Below, in pieces: positions 10,890-22,996 of a stretch of 64,000 bases of DNA. The translations under genes and the position numbers were made by a program. The notes below the pieces were generated by a model, which saw only the letters and a list, made by a program, of their open reading frames with translations, had not been told where the DNA came from and did not search any database. Each line of letters begins with the position of its first letter. Within the stretch, counting starts at the first letter, position 1. The DNA comes from Cinnamomum chago (Eukaryota; Streptophyta; Magnoliopsida; Laurales; Lauraceae): NCBI GenBank assembly GCA_038049695.1, contig CP142452.1, positions 77,775,501-77,839,500 of the forward strand, written 5' to 3'.

Positions 10890-12016
10890 TGCTCAGATAA
10901 GTGGTTCTCTTTGAAAAGTTTCTTCTTATGAGAAAGACGGGGTTCTCCTTCTAGGTAACCCTTTGCTTGAATATTTAAAATGGGGAAAGAGGGTAAACTC
11001 ATAGTTCAATCAATCTATTAAATGTCTAAGTGTATTTTACTTTGTCATGTTGGAAGAGAGCCTTATTAGGTAGAATTTAGGAGACTGACATTGTCAGCAA
11101 AATCACAGTCATTCCAATTTAGGATTTGGATATCAAGTGCTGGGGGAGGATCCGACTGAGTCTTGTGCTATAAAATCTAAATTTGAGTCTTGTGCTATAA
11201 AATCTAAATTTAAAAGAGTTCTTGAGAAGCCATGGATGGGTCCTTAATTACCTTCCCTGGGAAAGGTTGTGGCCCATTAAGCTCCTCTCAAATCTCTTAT
11301 TTTACATGCGGAGGACATTAAATGTCCGTCTTCCAACAGCTGATAGAGCTCCTCCATCTACATTCTGTAGCCTCTCTAAACTAAACGAACTCTAATATAA
11401 ATGACAATAAAAATGTCAACTTGGAATTAATCATAACAAAACATAGGATTGGGACAAGTTATAAACAAACTAATCTTTAAATCTACAACACAATTTTCAA
11501 ACATGGATTCACAAAAACAACAAAAATCATCAACCATTTAGAGCAATCTTAAACCTAATTGCCTGGGCCTAAGAGAAGTATCATACAAGAGATGTGAAGT
11601 TTAAGACCTATAGATGATAGGAAAGAAAACACCTTTTTTTTATATAAACAAATACCAGTTACTACTAACTAATTTTTCAATCATTAATATAGTCATTTGG
11701 TTATATTGATAAGTACTTCTGACTCAAATTAAATCTATCAATAAGTACTTCTGACTCAAACTAAATCAGTGCATGTGAAAGATTCCTAATTTTCAAAGAC
11801 CGCCATGTATTTCTTGTAGAGAACCTAATAGCTCAATCTGTCCTTGCTAGAAATAACAGGCCTTGTTGCCCACAAAACCCATCCATAAGGGTAACATGGG
11901 CTACTGGAAAATCATCCATCTTTTAATTCATATAAATACCTTATATTTAATTTATATTTATTTCTACAAATGTAGTGGGTGGACATACCTGTGCTAGGCA
12001 CGGGTTAATGTGCTAG
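10890..12016 (+). mobile_element. Possible nested Helitron-like insertion, 3' end at about 12016
   Basis: At 11985-12016 an imperfect hairpin (ACCTGTGC, loop, GCACGGGT) is followed eight bases later by CTAG and then T. That is the layout of plant Helitron 3' ends: GC-rich hairpin, short spacer, CTRR, insertion before T. The elements ending at 16402 and 44015 share this hairpin type. The 5' end is not identified, so the start given is only the edge of the neighbouring ORF. No Rep/helicase coding sequence is seen. Confidence 0.35.
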
Positions 12017-13117
12017 TGCTATTTGATGGCCCATCAGATGGTTTCCATACAAATCAACATGCTTGAGATGAGATCTTGGATCACCTCATTCAAAAAAACA
12101 AAGGAACATGCAGAGTGGGTACTAGCTAGAGGCAAAGCAGAAAATGTTTCATATCAACCTCTCATTGACCCACACAGGATAAACCACCAAAAAATCCTAC
12201 ACCTTCAAGGAGCAAGCACATCTTCCTACATAATTGCAGAATTAAGATAAGAATCCAATGGAAAAGGTGACCAGATCAGTAGATAATGAAGAATCTAATT
12301 TCTGGTTGATTAATTCTCACTTTCTCTATAAGAAGATCAGTAAAGAGCATCCGAATGTGAGCTTAAAGCAAAATTCGTACTAGGACTACAAACTACATCT
12401 AGAATAGAGAATAACCAAAGATAAGCTTACATATTTTTACCAGAAGGACTGAGATACACCAGTGTTTTCCCAGCGTAGGCATGTTAATAATGACAGTAAC
12501 ATGATCAATTATTTCAATAAATAATTAGAAACTAGATGTTGGTGGTCACCGAATAACAGATCATGGTGGGGCATTTAGGGGTTACTTAAGAAACCCACTG
12601 ATAAATCTCCGGTGAGTCATATCCCATGGGGTTAGGGACTTGAGGAGTGTGAGCATTCACAGAGCATTCACACCCTTGCTCTGTGTTGAAAAACGAAAAT
12701 CCCAAATCCCGTTCTTGACTCAACCCCCATCGGCGATGACTCCACTCACCACTCCACACAAGATGAAAAAAATCTACAATCTCTAAAAGAAAATTCAAAA
12801 TCAAAATCATGAGAAGATAAACGAAGAAGAAAGGGGAAGAGAGAGAGAGATTTTAGGGTTTCGTAGCAAACCTGGAGTGGAGAAATGAAAGGGGAAGAGA
12901 AGAAAATCAACCGGAAAACAAATCCGCACATGGAGAAAGATTTGACCTTTCCGCCGAGAGAGATCTTCGATCTCAATGGAGAGTATTTCGGAGAAGGGGC
13001 AACGGCTCCTGTTCCAGCACCTCGTCAGCAACGGCTCCGGCGCGCGGGAGCGAGGGCACAGGGAGAGGGAGAGGGAGGGAGAGGGAGGGAGAGCGAGCGA
13101 GGGAGAGAAATAGAGAA

Positions 13118-13153
<36 letters not shown>

Positions 13154-13319
13154 GAAAAAATCGCTGGGAAGGAAGTCTCTAAAATTGCTAGGTTGAGCGC
13201 GGGAGCAGGGCGGGAGAAAGGAAAAACAGAAGTGGGATGAGGAAAACTTTTAGAGTGGTTGCTGATGACTTGCGGTCGCCCGCCTTTTTGGTGAGCGAAA
13301 ACTCATTTCTCTAGTAGTG
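12017..13319. other. CACTA right arm with GA microsatellite
   Basis: Non-coding right arm of the CACTA element. It contains a purine-rich tract (GAGAGGGAGG repeats from about 13060) that becomes pure (GA)n near 13118-13148. By orientation this side should hold the promoter of the minus-strand genes, but no TATA box stands out. A short frame at 12885-13121 runs into the GA tract and is not supported as a gene. Confidence 0.5.
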
Positions 13320-14093
13320 ATCACAGCTTTATAAAAGATCCTCTGAATCATGAAACAACTGTAAAATTCTTCCTTTGTGGTTGTTGGAAGCAAAGTAGCA
13401 GTCATTGATGACAGATGGGGTCCGGTAGTCTTTCTTTTAAGTGAAAGCGGGCTCTCCTGGGAGGAAGCTCTATAACCATAGAAAGCTGGCTTTTTATTTG
13501 AAAATTTGTTCTCTTTGAATGACGCCTTGTAAGGCAAGGCCGGTGAAATAAATAGCAGGTTTGAATTACAAGTGACAGGTTCTCTTGACCCAACTCCTAC
13601 TGTCTACTTCCAATTCATTGAATCCTCTTGTGTGAATGTGGAAAGACATCATCAATAATGAAGATTCTGCAGTCTTTTGACAGGAGAGAAGGGGAGAGGC
13701 CGTTGGTGTGAACCCATGTGCTTCTTTATTGAGGGTCTTGGGGCCAACCTAACCCCAGCCACACAAACCAGAAGAGGAATTTATAAGACTACAACTACAA
13801 CAAATTAATTTAATCCCAAATTTCTATTTCATTAAAGATAGCCAATGACTATTTATATATATATATATATATGAAGCGAAGTGATTTTGAAATCACTTCC
13901 AATTGATTTTGACCAATTTAATTTAGTTTGACCATACCATTATACCACAAAGCATCGTTTTGCTAATAGATATCAACAAAAACATAAAATTAGTTAACGA
14001 GAAAGGGACCCGGCGCCCCCACTTTGGAATATTGACCGTTAGTTGGAATTTATCTACGAGGTATTTATAAAAATAACTATATTTTTAGAATAT
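13320..14093. other. Intergenic DNA between the CACTA element and the Helitron-like repeat
   Basis: No gene is supported. A (TA)n microsatellite lies at about 13854-13873. A 28-bp segment at about 13785 (starting TTATAAGACTACAACTACAA) recurs exactly at about 16405, directly after the Helitron-like element, so the two copies bracket that element. The sequence after the CACTA target duplication does not resemble the RLP flank left of the CACTA element. Confidence 0.5.
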
Positions 14094-16402
14094 TGACCCC
14101 TATAAATACTGTTGTTATTATCTTCATACTTATGCATTATACTTTAAGCATAGATGATCAAACTTTTGAAATAACTATTTTATATGATTTCGTATATAGT
14201 CATTAATTTTCTATGACAACCATTTTACAATAAAACTAAACTCAAATGAATATATAATATATGAATTAATTAACAAAAATAATAAGTTTCATATTAATAA
14301 GAAAATGACAATATTATTGAAAAAAGAAAAACTCGCGACAACAGCGTGGAGCTAAAGAGGAGGCGGAAACTTTCCCTGTAACGATGTGCTGCAATGCACG
14401 CTTGCCGATGGAGAAAGGGTGAGTCTGGTTTTTTTCTTTTTTGTGTGTGTGGCTTCAAATATTTTTATAAATCGTGATGTAAATGGAGTGAAATACTATG
14501 ATAGACCTCATCTATTAAAAATCACAATCATTAAGGCAAACATCCTTGCTATTTATGGGATACCTCAAATTCTCACCTCATTCCGGGTTATTTTTATGGT
14601 CAAATTCATTCTCTGATAAAAAAATACAAAACATTGGAGTTTTCCTTCTTTTTTTTTTCTTTGTGATTTGGACTCTCCATCATGCCTTTTGTCTATTAAG
14701 AAACTCCCAATATCATCATATTTCTATCAAGCAATAACATTTGAGTGTTAATGGGTCCCAGTGTCTATAAGTGACACTAATCTAAGGAATTTCAAGTATT
14801 TTTGTTTCTTCTGAATATATGTTTTTTTTTTCTTTTTTTTTTAGAATGTGAAATGCCGATTTCTGGGTTGTCTGGTTTATTTAATCCTTAGTCTTTTTTA
14901 TTTAATCCACTCTCAGTTCTGGGTTGTCTGCTTTCCTTTTTATCTATTGAATTTGATTGTACACTTTTTTTTTAAGAATGCGAAACTAATGGTAAAAGGA
15001 ATTTCCAATAATATTGGTCTATCTAAGTAAAGAATTAAGCTCATTCTTGTTATCATCATTTTCTACTTTCTCCAATATAATTATATTTCTTTATGTCAAA
15101 AGAGAATTTTCATTTTTTCCATTCATTTACTTTTAAGCTCATTGCATTTGTTTAAATCAACTTTAATAATTTGTTTTTTCTTTGTGTCTCTTTTTAGTAC
15201 CGTCTCATGTCTCATTTGCATGTTTATTTTAGATTAGTGTTCAACTCATTTTAAAATGTGAGCACCTTAAGACAATTGGTGCAATTATTAAACATTTCAA
15301 TTTGAGAGGTAAACATTTTTTAATTCATTTAGTCTTAAGGTGCAATTATTAAACATTTCAATTTGAGAGGTAAACATTTTTTAATTCATTTACTTTTGAG
15401 TTCATCATATTTTATTTGAGCAATTTTAGTTATGTCATTTTAATATGATTTATACAAAAGAATTATCATTTTAAAATTTCTATAGATTTGCAATATTTTT
15501 ATGGTTTGTATTTGTATGGTTTTCATAGATTGTGAGTTTCTTTTTTCCCCTTTTTTTGTTTCAACTTTTGGGTATTGGGTTCTTCTTGGTTTTTTTTTCT
15601 TTTGAATAACTTTTTATCATGAGATTTTCTGTGAATTCTCATTTTTCTGTTCTATTTTTTAAATCTTTTTAATGCTTATCATTATGAGTTAATTATTTAT
15701 TTTACTTCCTTTGTGTTCTTTAAGTTCTCTTTGTGAAATCTTTTTATGGATTTTTTTTTTGTGGCTTTAGATTTCCATTTTTGAGTATTAGATTATCATA
15801 AGTTGGTTTGGTTATTCTAAATTTCTTTTATCATTGTATTGTCTATGAATCTTTGTTTATATATATTTTTATAGCCTTTTTAATAAAATTTATTTCGTTT
15901 TATTTTGTATTTCTTATATTATAATTTCACACTTGTGATGAGTTTTTAGTTTTTTTTGTATGATGTTTTTTCATGAATTTGTGAGTTCTTTTGTCTTTGC
16001 CCCTCTGTGTTCCATTTTTTAGTTTTTTTTTTCTCATGAGTGTTTGATTCTTTTAAATTGCTTATATTATTGAGTTGATTATGGATTTTCATTTCTATGT
16101 TTTATTTCTGTGTGTCTTTCAAATTTCATTGGATTTGATTTATAGTTTATATTGTTTGTTTGTTTTGATTTTGTTTTTTAGTTTTCTTTATCATTAATCT
16201 TCAATTTTCATGGGCTTGTGTTTTTTTTTATTTTAATTATATAGTATTCAGTATTGAATTCTTATGGACTTTTTTTTTCTTTTCCCTCTCTCAGACTAAA
16301 ACATTTTGCATTTAATTTTAAAGAAACTGATCATAATTTTTTTTTATAAATTTTAATATTATAATTATATTGCCCGTGCTAAGCACGGGCGTGTTTTTCG
16401 AG
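14094..16402 (+). mobile_element. Non-autonomous Helitron-like element, copy A
   Basis: A 2.3 kb AT-rich, T-strand-biased element without coding capacity. It ends with a hairpin GCCCGTGC-TAA-GCACGGGC at about 16373-16391, then GTGTTTTT and CGAG (CTAG in the sister copy at 44015) before T, matching the plant Helitron 3' layout. Its 5' part (14094-14600) is shared, more diverged, with 30010-30560. A tandem duplication of about 61 bp lies at 15265-15390 and is present in the 42006 copy too. The exact 5' end (expected TC after A) is not resolved. MULE or other non-coding repeat is the alternative. Confidence 0.5.
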
Positions 16403-17544
16403 TTTATAAGACTACAACTACAACAAATTAACTAGGAAACTCAATCATACCAAAGTAGTAAACCTAATCCTTATCACATCTTAACTCTATCTCAAAATTA
16501 CTCAATCTTAATGTAGGAAATTTACTCCCAAAAGTAAATATTAATCCATTGACCCAATTACAAATAAACCCAACTATTTTTCAATATTCTCAACAGGTTG
16601 TAGATTAGCCATCTATTAAATCTCAGCTACAGCAGACATTCTTCATGATGCATTTAGAGGCCCTGGTACCAACAAATGAAATAAAAAGTAGCTTTGATAT
16701 CAACTGACATAACCCTAATCACCAAGAAGAAACAAAGGTTTAGAGGATGATATGATGATAGCTTCATGCATATGGACTTGCTTCCTGAGCCCTTCATACA
16801 GCTTTCATACAAAAGTGAAATGGAAGCGGAAACATGACGCATGCAACAATCACACCAATTCCTAGTCTAAAATTCTCTCCTTCTCACACCAACAATCATA
16901 GAGGCCTGTGGGTTTTAATGGATTGGTGCATTGATTTGAGTCTGCATTCCGTTAGCCAGGTTTTCTTGTTTTGGCCATAGTTTTTTCAGCCCTCTTTTCC
17001 TCCTTTCTTTTAGCATGATGCAGGCTGCCATATCCCTCAATTTTAACTTAGTAACTTTGAAAAGTTAATACTTACAAGTTATAATTGATTGACTGATTTG
17101 GTGGACTCTCACGTGGGCCATGTCCAAGGGTGCACTGTTTAATTCCTCAAATCTAAGGGTTAAAATAGATGGTCAAAATAAAAAAAATAATCATGGGACA
17201 GCTAATTATCATAATCTTGCTAGAAATGTAATGTGGCAAAGGTTTTTGATGTCTAAACTCTAATCCCCAACCCCATCTTTTAGTTCTTGGATCTATCTGA
17301 AAGCCATGTTTCATCAAATGGAGGCCAGTTGTTTATACTATCCAGCATTGATCTGATGAGTTCGTGGTCGATTCGGGATCAACTTATGCAGCAAGCATGC
17401 CCTATAATATGGATTAAATTGTAGCAAAAAAGTTTGGAACATGAAGTCCGTGGTCAGGATTGATGTTGTAACCCTTGAGATTTTATTTATTGTATCGAAT
17501 TTCCAGAATGATCAATCTAGCTTAACATGTTTTCTATTCTCTAG
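16403..17544. other. Upstream/intron DNA of RIBA3 pseudogene copy 1
   Basis: Unique-looking DNA with no further exon. I looked for the conserved segment that normally precedes the DHBPS domain and for a transit peptide and found neither, so the 5' part of the gene is absent from this copy, or lies beyond recognisable distance. The homologous stretch in copy 2 is 44016-45184. Confidence 0.5.
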
Positions 17545-20500
17545 TTTGTGATTGCTGTAGATGATGAAAATGGTGATGATGAATCTGATCATGGCAGCAT
17601 CTTTTGCTAGTCCTAAGGCTTTGGCATTTATGATGAGGCATGGTTCTGGAATTATCTCTGTTGGGATGAAGGAAGAGGATCTGGAAAGGCTGATGCTACC
17701 ATTGATGTCAACTGGCAGTGAGAATGAGGGCCCATCTGCAGCAGCTTATACAGTGACAGTGGTATGAATTTCGGTTTATTTTGTTCGGAGCACTAGTACC
17801 AAGTTCAGCCAGAGATAGCACATACCAATTTCTGTTTATTTTGTTTATGCCATTTGAAAAATTGACTTGAAAGTCTACACACAGACTGGTTGTGTCGTAT
17901 AAATTGAACTAAAGGTTGATTGATGGATAGGATGTTCATTTGTGAACAGTTTGCCACCCAAAAATCACCCTCATTAGATGATCATTCATCATAGCTGTCT
18001 AGTCAAGTGCCTGCAACTTGGGCTCACATTGTGCCTGCTTGTTTGTGTTGGAGGGGTGCAAAGGAAAACAGCTTGAATGAAGTTCACGAGACTGTTGGTA
18101 AAGTAAAGCCTCACATCCCACATCGCCTAAGTAGAGACTTTGGCAAGGCTTTATATATACCTGTTTGGGCCTTCCACCTATGAGCCTACGTTCTTGGGTT
18201 GGTACTCTACTTGAGTTTTGACCTTTTTCTTAGGGCAATATCTGTCAACTATAATTAATACTGATCTGCCTCTAGGATAATATGAACTCAGTTTCTTGAC
18301 ATTGATGAGTACTTCAACTTGCAAATTGAAGTGTATCCTTCCAATACAATGGCCATTCAAGTATAAAATTGAAAACATAAGGATGCTGTCAATCAATTGT
18401 GGTAGATAGGGAGAAAATAGCAAACGAAGTTTTTAGATGCCTCAACTGGGGGCTTTTCAACCTTTTTTGTTGAGTATTCTGGTCTTTCATGTAGTGTGTT
18501 TTTTTTTTTTTTTGAAAAACTGAATACAAATATACAATGATGGTTGATTACTGATATTCAAGATCATGTCATGAAGTCATGAAGTCATGACTCAGTTATG
18601 TCTAATCAAAATTTAGGCTGAGTTGAGAAAGTCTGATCAGCGAAGGCTTTATGAGTTTCTGAAATTTGTTTGATTTTCAACCTCATCAGGATTTGAAAGT
18701 GGGAGTATCCACTGGAGTGTCAGCCTGTGATAGGGCAAGGAGCCAAGGACTATTCTTGCTCTTTCATCTCTTGATTCTAAGCCAGAAGATTTCAGAAGAC
18801 CAGGCCATGTTTTTCCTCTCAAGTATAGGAATGGTGGTGTTCTAAGGAGAGCTGGTCACACTGAGGCTTCGGTTGATTTAGTTTCAATGGCGGGTCTAAG
18901 GCCAGTATCTGTTCTTTCAGCTATTGTTAATGCAGAAGATGGCTCTTTGGCTGGTCTACCTTATTTGAGAGTACTAGCTGGGGAGCACAGCTTACCAATC
19001 ATCTCCATCACTGATCTGATAAGGTGAGTCATGGGGTAAGATATTCAGTTGGGTCTGAATTTAAACGCAGAGTTATTTGGCAGGAAGTATGTGATCATAT
19101 CTTAAGCCTTGAGTGATCTGAACTGTTTATTGCATGGGCCCAATGGCGGATGGATGATACTCCAAAATATCTTCTTGACGCCAGAGTTCTAATTTATACT
19201 TCTCAATTTATATCCTGAAAGAGAAGGTTAAGAAAAGAAACAGATGATTTTTTTTTTCTTTGAATGGTGAGAGAAGCAAATATTGTGTGGCTAGGATCTA
19301 GTAACTTGTGTTAATTTGGAGGCAAAGTCTATTATCAGTGGGGTTTATAAAATAAACGATCTGGGTAACCGAACCTTGGGTTTGTCATGTACTAACTCAA
19401 GGCCCAAGGATGTGGCAAATGTCTTCAGCTCAAGGATGAGAATAATTCTTCTTGCTCACAAGGCATCATAATGCTTCCTGCATTGTTTATAGGATGTCCC
19501 AAATTTTGTGAAGAAAATGCAGAAATACCATTCTGATATGGTCCTGAATTATTTGACACTTCAAATGTATGGGACAGTGGACAACCATCATTTTCCAAAA
19601 ACATGCAGATGGCTTGCAAAAAACACACAGACTGTACAGTGAATAATCAGCATTCTTTGTTTATCCATTTTGCCTAGACATCAAACCAATCATGGTTCGG
19701 AGTACATATAAACGCAACTTAAGTGCGTGTATGTATGGTTGAGGCAGTGTGTTCATGACGCATCCAGATCTTTTGTTGACTCAGTTTACTCGGTGTGCTA
19801 ATATCAGTCTCATGTGGATAAGATTTTCTGCCATTTCTGCCTCCACATAAAATAATTTCTAAGCCAATTTGTTCTAACCAAACCAGTGCGAGCTCTTAAG
19901 GAAGTTTTACACAGGTTATTTCACTTCCATGTGCCACATGCACTAAACCTATTGCCTAGAATATCAGATGAAGTGCTGTTTTCAGTGTTGCAGCTGTAAG
20001 CTACATATTCTACAGTTATATGCGATTTTAGACAATTCTTTCTATAGACCCTTCAATGTGGACTTTAACTATTGCAATTTTCTGTCATTTCGCAGTAACT
20101 AGCATGTTGCAATGATCTAAAGGACAATTCTATCAATGAGCATTATTTTGCTGTAATACTTGTGTAGGTATCCGAGAAAGAGGGAGAAGCTGGTGGAAAG
20201 AACTGCTATTGCCCACTTGCCGACTAAGTGGGGACTATTTCAGGCTTACCGTTACCGCTCAAATTTAGATGGAACAGAGCATGTGGCTGTTGTGAAGGTA
20301 ATGCCCGTTATACAATCTCTCTGTCTGACTCAAAAAGTGGTGCAACTGGATAACAATAAATCTCAGTTACTTATATTTTGGCAGAACAGATTTTTGATTG
20401 GTCAATTGCCTGGAGGATTGGGGATTCAGAATTCACATGGATATTTTTCTAAGATATATCATCACTAAGTTAAGATCATTTCAATTCGAGTTGAACGTGA

Positions 20501-21805
20501 GTGCCATAGTCGGTGAAATCAAATAGAATTGGATTCACAAAACCGAACGGAATAAACCTACAAATTTCAAATTGAATCGAACTATTCTGAAAAGAGAACA
20601 AAATTCATTCCTCAAACTGAATTCATTTGAAATGGCTGGACCAAAAAAATGAAACAAATAAAACTACCCAAAATGAATTGACAAACTGAGTCCATGGCAA
20701 ATACCGAGCAATTTGAATACGAACTACTTGAATAGTGGACCAGGTAACTCTTAGAACAACATTGATTTGGAAACTGTTCTTTTACCTTTCCTATTTTATC
20801 ACACAAAAAGATTAAAACACACATTTAGTGCATTATTCTGATGAAAAATGAAAAATTTATAGTATCACTGGATTGCCAAGTGAATTCAGGTTCTTCCAAC
20901 TGAGTTGATGAACTGGATTTGCTCTATTTTGAACTGTTTGAGGGAAATGAACTGGGGATGGTTCAAAGACTAGTTTGCAGTGTGTCCCTAACAGCTTTGA
21001 ACGAGGCAACTAATGTTTCAGGTTCAAAAGGACTAGTTTATCCTGCTTGGCTTTCACTTTTTGGAGATCTAGAGCATTCCACTGGTGGACCAATCATTAA
21101 TTTATAACAGAATGAATATCCCTATTCGAAAGTTTCATTTTGAATGTGTTAGCCCATTTTTTCTTGGAACACATTTTGTCCAATCTTCCCATTCTCTTTA
21201 GAAAGGCTGGTTACGCTCCCACATCTCCCATTAGAGGAAGTTTTCTAGTGCTGTGCTCTGACTGAAAAGGCTTCCACTGGAATAACAAGTTTGGATCACA
21301 AGAAGATGATGTTTCTTTTAATTGGACATCATACAATATATTTCATAGCATCATGTACTGATTTGAACCCAAACCAAGCCTTACCTACATCATATTTGCC
21401 TTAGATTCATGCGGATTCTTCCTAACATTGGGAATCAATGGTGATCTCCTATTTGCATTGAGCTATTTAATTTCATATGGTTCAAGTGGCAATAGTTTCA
21501 TTCAACAGGGAGACATTGACAATGGGCAAGATGTTCTTGTCAGAGTGCATTCTGAATGTTTAACTGGAGACATATTTGGATCTGCTCGGTGCGATTGTGG
21601 CAATCAGTTAGCCTTGGCCATGCAACTAATTGAGCAGGCTGGTAGAGGTGTGCTTGTATACCTCCACGGTCATGGAGGAAGAGGGATTGGATTGGGTCAG
21701 AAACTCCATGCGTACAACTTGCAGGATCAAGGACACGACACAGTAGAAGCTAATTTGAAACTTGGGCTAGCCGCAGATTGTCGCGAGTATGGAATTGGTG
21801 CTCAG
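17545..21805 (+). pseudogene. RIBA3: RIBA3-like riboflavin biosynthesis pseudogene, copy 1
   Basis: Four exons are visible: 17545-17761, 18690-19023, 20168-20297 and 21509-21805, all with AG/GT borders. Exons 1-2 give the DHBPS-like domain (FVIAVDDENGDD, GIISVGMKEEDLERL, STGVSACDRA, RRPGHVFPLKYR, RRAGHTEASVDL). Exons 3-4 give the GTP cyclohydrolase II domain ([33 protein letters not shown] with the three zinc cysteines). SVGMK and TKWGLFQAY point to the plastid RIBA3 branch, whose DHBPS half is inactive in Arabidopsis. Defects: an apparent 5-bp deletion in exon 1 near 17574 and an 8-bp insertion (AGCCAAGG) in exon 2 near 18740 each shift the frame; both are shared with copy 2. Here the conserved YLRGHEGRG reads YLHGHGGRG. 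The 5' exons and the 3' exon (normally the GVRTMRLMTNNP segment) are not found. Confidence 0.88.
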
Positions 21806-22996
21806 GTAATTGATCAAAATGCAAAAGTATTACCTCTAGCAATATTTTTGTAATTTATTATGAACCGTTCTCCTTTGTGTTAACCATGATCTCAATTCTA
21901 CACTTGAAGTTGTGTTTAGTTGATCCTTATCATCGTTGTAATCATCTATGTAGAGTTGGCTCTGTGACTTCTACTTTTCCATTCAACCCTAATATTTATT
22001 TTCAGTTATATTTTTAGTAGTGACATGGTCCATCATGTCTTTCTTCAATATTCTCTCTCTTTTTTCTAGTTTCTTGACAATTTTACTCTTCAGAGCACCA
22101 TGTAGTAGCCATTTCCGCTCTTTTGAGTGCCTGCCAAATCATTACAAACATTATTCCTTGGTTTCTTTCCTGAAGGTTTCCATATATCTGTTTAAGGAGT
22201 GTTTGGATTTCTTTAAAATCCAGTTGCCTGCAAACTTTGGTAGATTGCATGTTATCCATTCCAGTGTGCAACAATTTTGGTTCAACTTCGTATATCCAAC
22301 TTTTCTGCCCCAAATCAATGACTATGAATTGTGGTATTCTATGACTTGAATTTGTTTTCTTGAAATGGAGGAAAAAAAGCACCTTGTATTCTCTTCCCAT
22401 CTCAAGCATATGGTAGATTGGGTAATCATGTTTTCACCAAATTGTTTAAAGGATCCCAATTTATATAGAAAAGGAAATAGAAGAAGAAACTTCAAATTCA
22501 ATTTCTGTCCTAATATCTCGAACAACATAACAAACATCGCGAGCACAATTAGCAAGCAATTATAATGTGAGGAATTCCTTTAACCAATTCATTTATTCTA
22601 ACACTGTGCAGTGGTCTCTATTCCATTTGTTTTTTTTATATTCTTACTGTAGTTTCAACTCTGGAAAACAATACAAATACGCGAGCTCACTCTCATGTTT
22701 GGCTATTTCCTCTTTTAGTCACCAACTCACTAATATTCCATCCACTACCTTGAGGCCATAACATTCATTTGAGGAGTACACTCCATGACTTGATATCATT
22801 TATGATTTGCCAAAAGAAACACACTTTCATGAACGACATAGTATGTGATGCGTGCTTCTATTGTTGTTGTTATTGAATATTTTTTTCTTCCCTTCCTGTG
22901 CGAACTTTGTAATTTAAAGTGGTACATAGATACCTACAGAGAGAGGATTTTTTTTTTTTTTGTCATTTGCATGAACTTAATTTCATTGTTGAAACG
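21806..22996. other. Downstream of RIBA3 copy 1, no gene supported
   Basis: Starts as the intron after the fourth RIBA3-type exon; its first 390 bp match 63669-64000. No exon for the C-terminal GCHII segment is visible before the RLP unit begins near 22997. Several 60-110-codon frames on both strands at 22020-22565 overlap one another and show no domain or codon signal. Confidence 0.55.

Larger units (their letters stand above)
2294..13319 (-). mobile_element. CACTA (En/Spm-type) DNA transposon, 11,026 bp
   Basis: The left end is CACTACTAGAAAATTGAC and the right end, read inward on the other strand, is CACTACTAGAGAAATGAG. A 3-bp target duplication ATC flanks it at 2291-2293 and 13320-13322, which is diagnostic of CACTA elements. 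Subterminal copies of a GCGGTCGCTAATAC-type motif crowd the left end; one related motif lies near 13275. Inside are a decayed Ptta/transposase_24-type gene on the minus strand, a 22-unit satellite array, and an unrelated hypothetical ORF. No TNPD/transposase_21-type gene is visible, so it is probably non-autonomous. A Helitron-like 3' end at about 12016 suggests a nested insertion. Confidence 0.92.
14382..22194. repeat. Segmental duplication, copy 1 (RIBA3 pseudogene block)
   Basis: This 7.8 kb region matches 42006-64000 once four insertions in the latter are removed. Homology begins abruptly at CGATGTGCT (14382 and 42006), inside the Helitron-like repeat, and runs to the window end (64000 pairs with about 22194). 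In the four RIBA3-type exons the copies differ at 16 of 978 positions by my count. The breakpoint inside a dispersed repeat suggests repeat-mediated unequal recombination, which is an inference. Confidence 0.92.

Noticed and set aside
17561-17767. Start codon at 17561 as the true start of a shortened RIBA3
   Set aside because: The conserved DDEN segment is encoded in the other frame just upstream, and exon 2 is frame-shifted as well, so a full protein would still not result.
22020-22565. Several overlapping 65-110-codon frames on both strands downstream of RIBA3 copy 1
   Set aside because: Both strands are equally open, composition is AT-rich intron-like, and no motif is present.
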